Assembly: GCA_938743325.2 (NCBI GenBank)
Contig: OW568865.1
Span: 62,001-126,000, forward strand
Direction of reading: 5' to 3'
Length of the DNA: 64,000 nucleotides
DNA from: Pycnococcus provasolii
Taxonomy: Eukaryota > Chlorophyta > Pseudoscourfieldiophyceae > Pseudoscourfieldiales > Pycnococcaceae
In this document: one piece after another, positions 8,659 to 17,904 of the stretch
Numbering within the stretch: position 1 is the first letter of the stretch
Layout of the letters: every line of letters starts with the position of its first letter
The notes under the pieces: generated by a model
Told to the model about the DNA's origin: nothing
Database searches by the model: none
Seen by the model: only the letters and a program-made list of their open reading frames with translations
Program-made: the position numbers and the translations under genes

Positions 8659-9402
8659 ATGGTGACTCGCGCCCTCCTCAGTGCAACCGCACGCACGCCC
8701 GTGCCGCACACGCGAATACGGGCGCGGAGCCACAAAGATGAAGGTGCGCGGTGCAGACCCAACGTCTGGCGACGGCAAGCTCCGAGACGTTCCGCCTGCG
8801 CAGCACGGAGATGGGTCTTCGAGATGCGGTCCGCATCCGGGTCGTTCGGAGACTCGTCGTCGTTCGACTCCATGGACGACGACGACGAAGGCAAGCGACC
8901 GCTCCCTTCTTGGTTGCGTGCATTGGGAAGTTCGTCTAACGTTTTTGTGCAGTTCCTGCGAGGCGCACTCGTCTCGCTCGAGTCGATAGCAGCGACCGTA
9001 GCTGACATCGTACTCGACCTCATGGGACCTGACAGCGGAGCCACGCGCGCACAGGTGACGACGGGCGTTCGCTTGGTGGCTACCTTGGTGTTGCTCGTGT
9101 TCGTCAAGAGCGTTCTTTCCACAGCCATCTTGCTTGGCATTGTCCTGCTCGCGGTGAGCGCACTCTCGTTTGTCATTGACCGTGAGACGGGAGCAAACAA
9201 CGAGGCGACAACGCGGAAGGCGACTTCGGATGTGTCAGGCAGGAGGAGACGAGCCGTGGAAGAGCGGAGAAACAAGGAGGTTCGGCGCGACCCGCCGCAC
9301 CCGCCACGTGACTCGCAAAAGCGGGACCCAGAGCCGTACGGAGAGGGGCCGGGAGACGGCGACCTCGTCGACGTCGTCATCACACCGCGACGTCGACGGT
9401 GA
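8659..9402 (+). CDS. Small membrane protein, possibly plastid-targeted
   Basis: A 247-residue protein with start ATG at 8659 (GCCATGG). The first 55 residues are Arg/Ala/Ser-rich with few acids, like a transit peptide. An acidic patch (SMDDDDEG) follows, an amphipathic segment, and then two closely spaced hydrophobic helices around residues 135-175 (LVLLVFVKSVLSTAILLGIV and onward). The C-terminal 70 residues are highly basic and acidic, likely disordered. No family recognised. The end overlaps the far 5' flank of the next plus-strand gene, suggesting very tight spacing. Confidence 0.5.
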   Translation: MVTRALLSATARTPVPHTRIRARSHKDEGARCRPNVWRRQAPRRSACAARRWVFEMRSASGSFGDSSSFDSMDDDDEGKRPLPSWLRALGSSSNVFVQFLRGALVSLESIAATVADIVLDLMGPDSGATRAQVTTGVRLVATLVLLVFVKSVLSTAILLGIVLLAVSALSFVIDRETGANNEATTRKATSDVSGRRRRAVEERRNKEVRRDPPHPPRDSQKRDPEPYGEGPGDGDLVDVVITPRRRR

Positions 9403-9626
9403 CCACGGTCGGCGTGTGCCAAACTTACCTTGTAAACAAAATGTCAAGCACCTGTTTCTTCTGGTGTTCGTCTCCTTCTTCAAAACGCGCGACATCGTTC
9501 GTAACACGCACCACCAAGCTGCCAACGACAAAACGTGGTCGTGAGATACACCCTAACCCCTATTTAGGGGGGGTGCCACACCTGTTGACTCACCTGTTGC
9601 CAAATTGCCAACCCCAGGCCTCCGCA

Positions 9627-11195
9627 ATGGACCGCCCTGCAATGGAGGCGCAAGGACCGCCTCAGCAGCGTGAGGGAGACGACGCAGAACTCGAGGACGG
9701 TCGCCTCGACGCGGAGCTTAGGCGCACGTCAGAACAGATACAGTCGCTCCTCGCGAGGGAGTTGGCGCGCGTGGAGGCTGCCACTGGGGCGACAACGTCA
9801 ACTTCAACGTCATTGACGACGACGGTTGCGGCGTCGGCAAAGGAGGCGGCTGACGCAACCGAGGCGGCTCTCGTTGCACTATCCCTCGTGGAGTCTCTCG
9901 TCGCGCTCGAAGAATTGTGCGCGGAAGTGGAACAGCACGCGCAAAGTCGTAACCTGGAGTCAGCGGTGCCATCCGCGGTGCCGTCCCTTCGTGCCGCCAC
10001 AGCAACGTGGAAAGGTGCGGCGCCGGCACGACAGCGCTTGCGTTCGTTCCAAGGACCTGATCTTCAGCGTCTGCGCAAGCTGGTCCGCGCAGGCGATGAA
10101 CGGATTTCGAGAGCGACGTCCACGCTTCGCGCGGCACTCGTTGCGCGTATGCGCGTGACGCTCACGACAAATGGCTGGCCGCCGCAGCTCGCCAGTGGCG
10201 AGGGCGAGACCAGCCAATCGTCTCTGGAGGAGACGTTCGTGTCGTTTTTTCGTCGCTTGGACAAAACCGAGCTTGCGACGATTCAGTGGTGCTACGCCTG
10301 GCTTGTCGCCGCGCAGAGTGCAGCTTTAGCTGACGTCGATAGTGATGGTGGCATTGACGACTGGGCGGCGTCTGTGATAGTCAAGCCGATCGAGGAGCGG
10401 CTAGAAGCTTTGTTTGCGGATGAAGGCAGCCCCGCTGCGGCTGTCGATCGAATTGACTGGCCGTTGGAGATGGGCAAACGCGTCGCATCGGCGCTTTCGC
10501 GCGTTGGTGCGCCGAACGAGCCGCTCACTGCCACGCTTGGCGACGAGAGCGCGGGCTCCGTCCCGCCGTCAGTGGCACTCGTTCGCCTCGCCGCTCGCGC
10601 CGTGTGCAACGTCGTCACGCGGCATCACATTCGAGCACTCGTTGAGCGCGGCGATGGGGCGCTCTGGCTCGCGGCGGCGGACGAGTGCGCCGCTTTTGAC
10701 CGCCACGTTGCGGAGCTGTTGTGCACGAGTCATCCTTCAGGAGAGGACGTGATGGAGTACACGCTGTCACAGCTTCGCTGCGGTGGAGTGGACGCGGCGG
10801 ATACCGCATCTCAGCTGGTGCACACACACGGCGTTGGAATCACGGAGAGTGCGTTGGCACAGAATGGCGCGGCATTCGAGGCTTGGGTGAGCGCGGAGGT
10901 GAGTGATGCCGTTGCGCGCCTTGGAGACGCGATGAAGGAATCCAAAGCGGCGTGGGAAGTGACGTTTGCTCAAATCGCGAGGGAGTGTTGCGACCGTGCC
11001 ACGTGCCTTGCGACGCCAGAGCACCGTGCAGCCATGTTGAATAAATCGTTGGATGCCCTCTGCTCGGCCTTTCACAAACAACTCAAGGCGAAGAGCGGCG
11101 CTGACTCTGCGCCATTGGTGCTTGCCGCCACTCGCGGAGCGGAGGCTGCTCTCCTCGAACTATCGGCATCTGCACCCGCACTCGTGTACAACTAA
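9627..11195 (+). CDS. RINT1/MAG2/Tip20-like vesicle tethering protein
   Basis: A 522-residue protein from ATG at 9627. The N-terminal 110 residues are a Thr/Ala-rich helical region with coiled-coil character; the rest is all-helical. Around residues 245-290 the order 'KPIEERLEALF', a gap, then 'RIDWPLEMGKRVAS' matches the RINT1/Tip20 signature where a P-L-K-R-F-type helix precedes a 'KPEW' loop and helix. RINT1/MAG2 is a subunit of the Dsl1/NRZ complex tethering Golgi-derived vesicles at the ER. The protein is shorter than plant MAG2, so a related tether is also possible. A CCCTAAC motif lies 60-77 bp upstream of the ATG. Confidence 0.5.
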   Translation: MDRPAMEAQGPPQQREGDDAELEDGRLDAELRRTSEQIQSLLARELARVEAATGATTSTSTSLTTTVAASAKEAADATEAALVALSLVESLVALEELCAEVEQHAQSRNLESAVPSAVPSLRAATATWKGAAPARQRLRSFQGPDLQRLRKLVRAGDERISRATSTLRAALVARMRVTLTTNGWPPQLASGEGETSQSSLEETFVSFFRRLDKTELATIQWCYAWLVAAQSAALADVDSDGGIDDWAASVIVKPIEERLEALFADEGSPAAAVDRIDWPLEMGKRVASALSRVGAPNEPLTATLGDESAGSVPPSVALVRLAARAVCNVVTRHHIRALVERGDGALWLAAADECAAFDRHVAELLCTSHPSGEDVMEYTLSQLRCGGVDAADTASQLVHTHGVGITESALAQNGAAFEAWVSAEVSDAVARLGDAMKESKAAWEVTFAQIARECCDRATCLATPEHRAAMLNKSLDALCSAFHKQLKAKSGADSAPLVLAATRGAEAALLELSASAPALVYN

Positions 11196-11691
11196 GATCT
11201 CAGTAATGAAGTGTGCTTTACTCTATCCAGCGGTCGTCCATTCACACCATTCACTTTCACCATTTCACAGCCCATTCACCGGTGCCAATCACTGCGCGTT
11301 TTTGTACATGGCGCAAGTGATTTCGAAGGTTGTATCACTCTATCAGGGCGCTTTCGTTGGCATAGTGAGGGCTCCTGTTGCGGCTTGTTGTCGCTGTTGT
11401 CGTCGCCATCGCCACCATAAAACGGGGTTGTGGAGATTGCATTACATCTTTCTCACAAAACACACAAAAAAAAACACAATGGGCGACTACACCGCCGCCT
11501 CCGCCGTGAATGGCGCCGCAGAAATGAACTAGGTGGTGAATGCGAATGGAGGGGCCGATAAGCGAGTTCAACCGAATGAGCAAAATCGCACTTTACAATA
11601 ATATCTATAATACAATATAAACGATATAAACAAACAAAATAAACAAAATATATAAACAATAATAATATGGAGGACTAGGGAGTTATGCGTG
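11196..11691. other. Convergent 3' intergenic region, AT-rich
   Basis: Between the stops of the RINT1-like gene and the protein kinase gene. 11580-11690 is markedly AT-rich (repeated ATAAACAAA units), unlike the rest of the window. No supported gene. Confidence 0.6.
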
Positions 11692-14403
11692 CTAAAATTC
11701 AAATTCCTCCGAGGCATCTTGACCCGTCACTTCGCTAACAACCACGTCACTCCCCCCTTGCGGAGAGGCGTTCGTCGCCTCCACGACAACTGCAGTTGCA
11801 TCCACCCATTCACTGCCCACGGCGGTGGATGCATACAAAGGAACCAATTCATCACGGTCATCCAAGTCAGAAGCCGAGTCGTCGAGCCAAAGATCGTCGA
11901 GGCGAGGGTACTCTTGCTTGACGACATTTCGCCAATTGATTGCGTTCCAAAATGGATCATCGCGCACATTTTCGGCACGGCGCGGCCGGCGGTCGACGTC
12001 GCGCTGAAGAATTCGATGGACGAGACGCTGCAGAAGCGTGCCAACTCGCTTTTCCACAGGAAACTCGATTGGCGCCCCGAGCACCTTCTCAAAGATGACG
12101 CTACTCCTGCGCTTCGCGTCGCGGAAGGGAGGTCGGCCGATACACATTTGGTACAGAATGATCCCAAACGACCACAGATCCGCGGGTTTTCCGTAACCTC
12201 GGTTATGGAGCACCTCGGGTGCGATGTACTCGACCGTTCCAACCAAGGTGTACGCACGTCCGTCGTCGTGGTGCAAGTGCTTCGCCAAGCCAAAGTCGGC
12301 AATCTTTGCGTGGCCACCAGAGTCAAGCAAGATATTCGCGGGCTTCAAGTCGCGGTGAATCGTATTCGCGTCATGCAGGTACTGCAAGCCAAGCAGTATC
12401 TCGGCCGCCAGTACACGCGTTGATGACTCGGACAGCGAACCCAGGGGTATTTTGTTCGATCGAATCACGCTCGACAGCGACCCTGCAGAGGCAAGCTCCA
12501 TGACAATGTACACGTTCCGCTTGCACTGAAATGACGCATAGTTGCCTATGATGGCAGGATGCGAGAGTGTCGAGGTGAGCGCAATCTCGGCGCGCAGGTG
12601 CTCAAGGCCGTGCGGGTTGTCCCCATTCTCATGCTTCGCCCTGTCGATCACCTTCAGCGCGAACACCTCGCCCGTGGGTGCGTACTTAGTGACAAACACA
12701 CGCCCAGTCGCTCCGCGTCCAAGAGGTGCGCCGACGAGAAAACGCTTTGGAACGAAACGCCGATTGCGCATGCTCGTCATCTTCGCCATCGCCTTAACGC
12801 GCGTGTCGTTATTGCGCTGCTCGTTCACCCACTGCATCTCTCGGAGGCTCTTCATGCGCATGCCACCGGCAGTGGATGGACTTATCTCGGTCATCGTCGG
12901 CCTCTTGCCGTCCTTGAACTGGTACTCTCCAAGCATCTCCGCCATCTTAGACTGGAGGTGAGGGAACAGGTAGCGAGTGCACGCCCTCGCCGGCAACGCG
13001 ATTGTTCGCACGTTCCCCACGGCAACCACTGATGCGGTGTGTGCAGTCGCTGTCATAATTGCAATCTCGCCGAAATAGTCGCCGACATTAAGGGTCCACA
13101 GCGTCGTTGGCTCTGCTGCAACGGAAAAGTCGTTGGAGGTACGTTGGTCGCTGCTCTGCATCACCACAGCCTCGTTACCTTCGACGAGAAAGTGCATCAT
13201 CCCGCTGTACGTTCCCTGGTGTATGATCGTGCTTCCGTCCTCGTGAGTCGTGTCGGTGGCCTCATCACACAGGAGCAGAACGTTGTAGTAGCTGATCTTG
13301 GACAGAATTGAAAATTTGGACATCAGCATGTTGGCCTTCTCCTCGCGCTTGAGAAACGCGTCACGCAGGCCGATGCGATGGAACAGGTCTGAACGGATAC
13401 GCCAAAGCGTCGTCTTTTTGATTGCCCGAACGGTTTCGCTGCACCTCCCATGTCTCGTCAGTGCCATCTCGCCAAAGTAGTCGCCGGCGGTTAGCACCTT
13501 CCTGTCAGCCGCCAGAGCAGCTTCCGCTGTGTGCTGGTCGTCAGAGGAGGAGGAGGAGAATGAGGCGGACGGGGGAGATGTGACGTCGTCTTCGTCGTCG
13601 TCAGTGGACGACGACGAGTGGGCGGCGGGCGCCCCCACAGAAGACATCGTGGAAGAGTCACCTTGCCACCGAATCTCGTCGTTGCTAGCCACCTGCTCAA
13701 CGCTGCAGCTTCCGCTCACAATCACGTACATCGCGTCGCTCTTGACACCCTTGTTGACGATAGCAGCCCTTGGCTCGACTGTGATAACCTCCACGCCACG
13801 ACGAAGTTGTCTGAATGCGTCGTCGCTTAGGTTCTTCAGCGCCGCGCAGCTGCGAACAACCGACGGTATCGTGGAGCTTGCCGTAGCTGGCGCTGGCGTG
13901 GCTGGTATCGGCGTGCGTGGACTTAGTATCGCTTCGAGCGTTCCGAGCGCAGGGTCGTTCCAACGACCGTCCTTTCCCTTGTCGACCGTGGATGCGCCGT
14001 GCGGTGTGTGACGGCGGTACGTAACCGCTCCCGACGACGACGCAACGCCGTGCGCGTTCCTCTCTCTGGCCGGTGGACTTGGAACGTGTTGTGACGCACC
14101 TCTTCCCCCGAATCCTCTTCTGAGTCGCTGGAGGAATGTCTCTCTCACTCTGTCCGCACCGCCTTGCACGCGCACGTGCTCTTCTCTTCCTCCTGCGTTT
14201 TGCCGGTGACTAAACCAACCGGTATTTGGTTGATTACTCCTTGCACTGTTGAGCACGAGTCCTCCCGCGCCGTGTAGGTGCACCGTCCTCGCCGCGGCCG
14301 AAGAGTTTGTTGCTCGTCGCTGGCCGCGTGCAGTCGCGTCCTTCCCTCTCCTGAGCGCGTCCCCGTTCACCCACGGCAGTCCCACGCCCACAGGGTCGTC
14401 CAT
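11692..14403 (-). CDS. Cyclic-nucleotide-type protein kinase (PKG-like) with two CNB domains
   Basis: A 903-residue AGC-type Ser/Thr kinase. Disordered N-terminus (1-175); CNB-A about 190-345, interrupted by a Ser/Asp-rich insertion of about 60 residues; CNB-B about 355-480; kinase about 552-817 with GRGATGRVF glycine loop, ALKVID lysine, HRDLKPANILL, DFGLAK, GTVEYIAPEVL and DLWSFGIILYQM; acidic C-terminal tail. All catalytic residues are present. The phosphate-binding cassettes are unusual: GEMALTRHGRCSETV and GEIAIMTATAHTASV, with Cys and His where the ligand-binding arginine normally sits. Regulation by cAMP or cGMP is therefore uncertain. Green algae use PKG-type kinases in flagellar signalling. 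ATG at 14403 (GCCATGG). Intronless. Confidence 0.9.
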   Translation of the reverse strand: MDDPVGVGLPWVNGDALRRGKDATARGQRRATNSSAAARTVHLHGAGGLVLNSARSNQPNTGWFSHRQNAGGREEHVRVQGGADRVRETFLQRLRRGFGGRGASQHVPSPPARERNAHGVASSSGAVTYRRHTPHGASTVDKGKDGRWNDPALGTLEAILSPRTPIPATPAPATASSTIPSVVRSCAALKNLSDDAFRQLRRGVEVITVEPRAAIVNKGVKSDAMYVIVSGSCSVEQVASNDEIRWQGDSSTMSSVGAPAAHSSSSTDDDEDDVTSPPSASFSSSSSDDQHTAEAALAADRKVLTAGDYFGEMALTRHGRCSETVRAIKKTTLWRIRSDLFHRIGLRDAFLKREEKANMLMSKFSILSKISYYNVLLLCDEATDTTHEDGSTIIHQGTYSGMMHFLVEGNEAVVMQSSDQRTSNDFSVAAEPTTLWTLNVGDYFGEIAIMTATAHTASVVAVGNVRTIALPARACTRYLFPHLQSKMAEMLGEYQFKDGKRPTMTEISPSTAGGMRMKSLREMQWVNEQRNNDTRVKAMAKMTSMRNRRFVPKRFLVGAPLGRGATGRVFVTKYAPTGEVFALKVIDRAKHENGDNPHGLEHLRAEIALTSTLSHPAIIGNYASFQCKRNVYIVMELASAGSLSSVIRSNKIPLGSLSESSTRVLAAEILLGLQYLHDANTIHRDLKPANILLDSGGHAKIADFGLAKHLHHDDGRAYTLVGTVEYIAPEVLHNRGYGKPADLWSFGIILYQMCIGRPPFRDAKRRSSVIFEKVLGAPIEFPVEKRVGTLLQRLVHRILQRDVDRRPRRAENVRDDPFWNAINWRNVVKQEYPRLDDLWLDDSASDLDDRDELVPLYASTAVGSEWVDATAVVVEATNASPQGGSDVVVSEVTGQDASEEFEF

Positions 14404-14420
14404 GGCTGTGATGCGCGAGG

Positions 14421-14580
14421 GACCTGGCGGTCTGGCGGAGGGGGGAGAGAGAGGAGAGGAGAGGGGAAGGGGGAAGGGGAAGGGAAGGGAAGGGCAGCCT
14501 CGGCACCGTCCACCCTCCGGAAGGGGAAGAGGGGAAGGGGAAGGGGAAGGAAGGGAAAGGGGAAAGGGGAATGGGAGGGA
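14421..14580. repeat. Polypurine (GGGGAAGG) low-complexity tract
   Basis: Long GGGGAA/GGGAAG-rich run upstream of the kinase ATG, broken by a short GC-rich spacer at about 14495-14520. In the direction of the kinase gene it is a polypyrimidine 5' leader. Confidence 0.8.
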
Positions 14581-14620
14581 GGATGGGGCCGCGTGTGTGT
14601 GTGTACTTGTTTGAAATTCG
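14561..14620 (-). promoter_or_regulatory. Shared 60-bp upstream module (kinase copy)
   Basis: The end of the purine tract plus GGGCCGCGTGTGTG, a short CTTG spacer and GTTTGAAATTCG is repeated almost exactly at 22184-22246 upstream of the kinesin gene, in the same orientation relative to the gene. Likely a promoter module; see findings. Confidence 0.5.
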
Positions 14621-14852
14621 GTGAGGCCGCGCGCGATAAGGACGAAAAAGAGTGCGAAACGACGCTCGACCTCATGCGCTCGCCATATTCGAGCTGTCTG
14701 GAGGTGGACACGACCGACTGCCCGCTCTGGACGGCCACGCCCGATATGCTAGACACGCTCGCCGTGACGGGCGCGCTCGCCGTGTGAGTGCGTCGCTCGC
14801 GGCGCGCGCTGTTGTAACATGAGTATTTCTTATCACAAAAACCGCGTACACG

Positions 14853-14987
14853 ACTTCGCGCCGCCGCTGTCGCGCTGCCAGCGCGCCAAAGACGCACACG
14901 CTCAGTCCCGCCCACGCACGACTTCGCGCCGCCGCCGTCGCGCTGCCAGCGCGCCAAAGACGCACACGCTCAGTCCCGCCCACGCGA
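14853..14987. repeat. Tandem 68-bp direct duplication
   Basis: Two copies starting at 14853 and 14921 (ACTTCGCGCCGCCG...), nearly identical. On the minus strand the unit encodes a hydrophobic helix followed by arginines. The period is not a multiple of three. Confidence 0.8.
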
Positions 14988-15348
14988 GCACCGCGACGGC
15001 GAACCACGTCCAGAACGGCTCGAGGTTCGAGCTCCGACGAGCGCGCGCGGTGCCCGATGATGCGACGAGCAGCGGCGGAGGCGGCGGAGGCGGGGGTGAC
15101 GGAGCGGGGGAGGGAGGAGGGGGCGACGGCGTCGGCGTCGCGCACGTCGCGCTCGTCCACACGCCGCCGTCGACGACGGTGGTGAAGGCGTTGGGGCTGG
15201 TCAGACCGACGGACGCTTGGGTCGTTCCCGCGCAGCGCGCCGAGTCATCTGATGCCGACACGCACACGAAGCCCGCGCCCATGGCGAGGCGCGAGACGGT
15301 CACCGACGGAGACAACGGGGGGATGGAGACCGCCGCCGAGGGGTACAC
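14902..15348 (-). CDS. Possible type I membrane protein C-terminus
   Basis: The minus frame shows a Ser/Thr/Val-rich ectodomain-like stretch with three cysteines, a proline-rich linker ([18 protein letters not shown]), then FWTWFAVAVLAWAGL as part of a membrane helix ended by a run of arginines, as expected for a single-pass surface protein of algae. The 5' part is unresolved: the same frame runs to an in-frame TGA near 15394 and beyond it to an ATG at 15472 with a poly-Ser run, so an intron or decay is possible. A plus-strand ORF (14819-15604) covers the same DNA but is low complexity. Uncertain. Confidence 0.35.
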   Translation of the reverse strand: MYPSAAVSIPPLSPSVTVSRLAMGAGFVCVSASDDSARCAGTTQASVGLTSPNAFTTVVDGGVWTSATCATPTPSPPPPSPAPSPPPPPPPPLLVASSGTARARRSSNLEPFWTWFAVAVLAWAGLSVCVFGALAARRRRREVVRGRD

Positions 15349-15441
15349 CGTCGTCGTGCCTCGTCTTGCTTCACCGCCCTCATCACCACGTCATCGCGCT
15401 GAGCTATCGGCAAGGGCACGCGACCTCCTTGCTGACCTGAG

Positions 15442-15470
15442 CGACGACGACGACGACGACGACGACGACA
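15442..15470. repeat. (GAC)n microsatellite
   Basis: About nine GAC/GTC units. Confidence 0.85.
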
Positions 15471-15472
15471 TG

Positions 15473-16294
15473 GCCGCGGCCGTGGCTCTTGCCCGTTTGA
15501 ATGTGCAGGAGGGCGTTGCCCCAGGTGCCTGTCAGACAAGCGAAGGAGGGCAGAGGCCGCGGGACGGACGAAGGCAGAAGAGAGGGCAGAAGAGGCAGAG
15601 ATAGGTCAGGGACAAGGCCAACAGAGGGGCTGGGCCGAGCATTGCGACCAACGAAGGGATCCCAATCGCGCTTGAACGGCCCTGTAAGTCCGTCCCATTT
15701 TTTTGTTGAATGTAGGAGGTAAATACTACGGTAGTCCATCGAGATGGATGATGCGGATCGCTGCCGCGTTGATCGTCAAGTGCAACGCGTTAGGCCTGCA
15801 ACAAACGAACCGAATCTTGGCGAATCCATCCATCCAAGCGCTGGAAACCTTTACCCGTAGTGGAATTCGCTCAGTGGCTGACGACAATGGGAGCGCAGCA
15901 CGGTCACGTGATCGCTTGATTGGGCAATTTGGACCAAATCACGAGATCGGTGGATGATGGATTTCCATCAGGGGATGAGGAGGGACGCCGCGTTGCACAG
16001 CGAGAGACAGACAGACAGAGCCTGTGTGTGCAACAGTGAGGCGGTGTCGAGTACTCGAGGTGACGTCTGTGTTCAGTGGTGTTCTTCGTCATTCTTTTCT
16101 TCATCGCACTACTTAAGGTTAACTTACAAGTTTGCGAATCTTGCGCCAGCTGGTGCATGCCCTTGGAGACCTCCTTTTTTAGTATTGCTAGTCACCACCT
16201 GGGTGTCTCCTCAGAAGATACGTCAGCAACGCTCGAAGAAGAATAAGTACTTCATCAGCTCTCCATCGACCCTGTCCCTTCAGCTCATAACCTT
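15473..16294. other. Long intergenic region upstream of EF-hand gene
   Basis: No supported gene. Contains a GGGATCCC palindrome at 15656-15663 and a GACAGACAGACAG run near 16008. ORFs on either strand show no recognisable domain. Probably the promoter and 5' UTR of the EF-hand gene. Confidence 0.5.
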
Positions 16295-17257
16295 ATGTCT
16301 ACTCCGGCTGGGAACCAAGCACTCGGCGAGGTGCGCAAGGTGCTGCACGGCGTTCGTATCGCCGACTGCCCGCCGGAACTGCGTGAGAAACTCGCGCAAT
16401 ATGATACCAACGGAAACGGCACCATCGACCCGGACGAACTGCCTGACCCCATGTCCGCGGAGATGAACTATCTCAAAGTCTCTTCGTTTCCCAAGAAGGT
16501 GCAACCGCTCCTGAACGACATTGACGACGAGAAAAATGGAAAGATCGAGATGGACGAGCTCACGGATATCCTCACCGTATACGCGGACTTGAAGAAGGCG
16601 AACAAGGAAGGCTCCATCGCCATCAAGACACTTCCGAAGGAAATCCAGCCAACGCTCAAGGTGTTCGATGTCGACGGTGACGGAACGGTCGCGCCCATGG
16701 AGCTTGCTCGTGGAGCGGAGCTCTATAAAGAATCCAAGAAGACAACCAAGCGACTCACGATCTTCAGCGGAGTTCTCTTGGTAATCCTGTGCGCCCTCGT
16801 GGGCGTCATCGTCGCACTCACCGCGGTGGTCGTCGAGGCGAGCAAGGAGACGAAGACGGACGCGAGTGGGCTGACTCTTGCAAAGGGCACGAGCAAACCC
16901 GCCGCGATGGCCACCGTGCTCGAGCAGTCCGTACTCAACTACAACGCTACGGACGACGCTCTCGACGCCGCAAGGAACGTCAAGGTGGTGCTCGACAACG
17001 ATAGCCTAGCGTCGTACACGATAACGGGCTGGACGCGCAGTACGACTCTTCTCACGCTCTTCTCGGCGCGCGGCGACACCATCGAGTTCGCGGCGTCGGA
17101 CGGCAAGATGGTCGTGCGGTCGTCCGACGGCACGGTGCTTGCGGGAGACAACAAAAACACGCCGACCGGCCGTCGACTCGAAAGCTACGCATGGGGGGGT
17201 GGACTAATGACTTCATCATCCATTACCATGATGGCAGCAAATGGTGTGGGGAAATAA
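16295..17257 (+). CDS. Three-EF-hand single-pass membrane protein
   Basis: A 320-residue protein. Three calcium loops are visible: DTNGNGTIDPDE (about 44), DDEKNGKIEMDE (about 76) and DVDGDGTVAPME (about 125). One hydrophobic helix (about 155-180, FSGVLLVILCALVGVIVALT) follows, then a 140-residue C-terminal domain of unknown type. The layout suggests a cytosolic calcium sensor on a membrane. The last 30 residues are altered by a 106-bp direct duplication (17150-17182 repeated at 17256-17288); the second copy, read in the original frame, would give the short ending GRRLEGIVEL, so the present tail is probably secondary. Confidence 0.75.
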   Translation: MSTPAGNQALGEVRKVLHGVRIADCPPELREKLAQYDTNGNGTIDPDELPDPMSAEMNYLKVSSFPKKVQPLLNDIDDEKNGKIEMDELTDILTVYADLKKANKEGSIAIKTLPKEIQPTLKVFDVDGDGTVAPMELARGAELYKESKKTTKRLTIFSGVLLVILCALVGVIVALTAVVVEASKETKTDASGLTLAKGTSKPAAMATVLEQSVLNYNATDDALDAARNVKVVLDNDSLASYTITGWTRSTTLLTLFSARGDTIEFAASDGKMVVRSSDGTVLAGDNKNTPTGRRLESYAWGGGLMTSSSITMMAANGVGK

Positions 17258-17288
17258 CAAAAACACGCCGACCGGCCGTCGACTCGAA
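17150..17288. repeat. 33-bp direct repeat flanking 73 bp at the EF-hand gene 3' end
   Basis: The 33-mer beginning AACAAAAACACGCCG occurs at 17150-17182 and 17256-17288, offset 106 bp. The first copy is coding; the second lies at the stop codon. Confidence 0.85.
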
Positions 17289-17534
17289 GGCATAGTTGAG
17301 TTGTAAAGCGACATGACGATGAACGACTGGACGTGACGGACGCGCAGCTGAGGGCGTTTTGCAGTAACCCTAAGTTGTTGTTGTCCGTGGGTTAAATTAA
17401 AACAAAAACATGGGAAAGGTTACATGAACAAGACGGGGAGTGTCAGAAACATTTTAATCATGTTATAGAAACATCTTTAGTTTAGAACATACATACCGAA
17501 TAACCGTGTTGTTTCACGTTGTTTCACGTCAATG

Positions 17535-17810
17535 TCAAGCGTCAGCGTCCTCTGCCGATGGAGGCTTAGCATTCACAACGCCGCCTCGCAGATCGCGCAT
17601 GCATTCGAGCTCCTCGTCCGTGAGCAGCATGTTCGCCTGCACCTTCGCCTCCAGCGCCACGGCGTGAGGAAGCGGCCCTGCCGAGAGCGCGAGCATGCGG
17701 TGCAGACGTTCTGCGCGCGCGCGCGCTCCTCGGCGATACTCTTTATTCTCGAGTGCCGTGCTCCCTCTTCGCTGCGCCGCCAAGTTTGCAGCCGCCTTCT
17801 CGAGTTTCTT
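17535..17810 (-). CDS. Open coding-like exon, probable last exon of the kinesin gene
   Basis: The minus frame encodes KKLEKAAANLAAQ, then ENKEYRRGARARAERL and ends ...KPPSAEDADA. It is charged and helical and looks coded, but has no upstream ATG of its own. The kinesin gene lies directly upstream. A GT-AG intron of 100 bp (17910-17811) whose donor GTGTAA overlaps the apparent kinesin stop would join the two in frame. A separate gene with an unseen first exon is the alternative. Confidence 0.35.
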   Translation of the reverse strand, partial: KKLEKAAANLAAQRRGSTALENKEYRRGARARAERLHRMLALSAGPLPHAVALEAKVQANMLLTDEELECMRDLRGGVVNAKPPSAEDADA

Positions 17811-17904
17811 CTCGAGTGACAGGTTCAGGCAATCACGTACGAAGACATGCGAAAGAACGCTGGCAGCTACTTCAACCGGTAAAGAACGGTAAAGAATAAA
17901 GAGT

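Noticed and set aside
14902-15472. Selenocysteine TGA in the possible membrane protein
   Set aside because: An ATG at 15472 shares the frame across one TGA, and eEFSec exists here, but the surrounding poly-Ser sequence has no redox motif and I could not see a SECIS; decay or an intron is simpler.
14819-15604. 261-residue plus-strand ORF
   Set aside because: Arg, Gly and Asp runs from repeats; the minus-strand frame gives a coherent Pro-rich linker and membrane helix.
15404-15739. 111-residue minus ORF
   Set aside because: Poly-Val from the GAC repeat and no domain.
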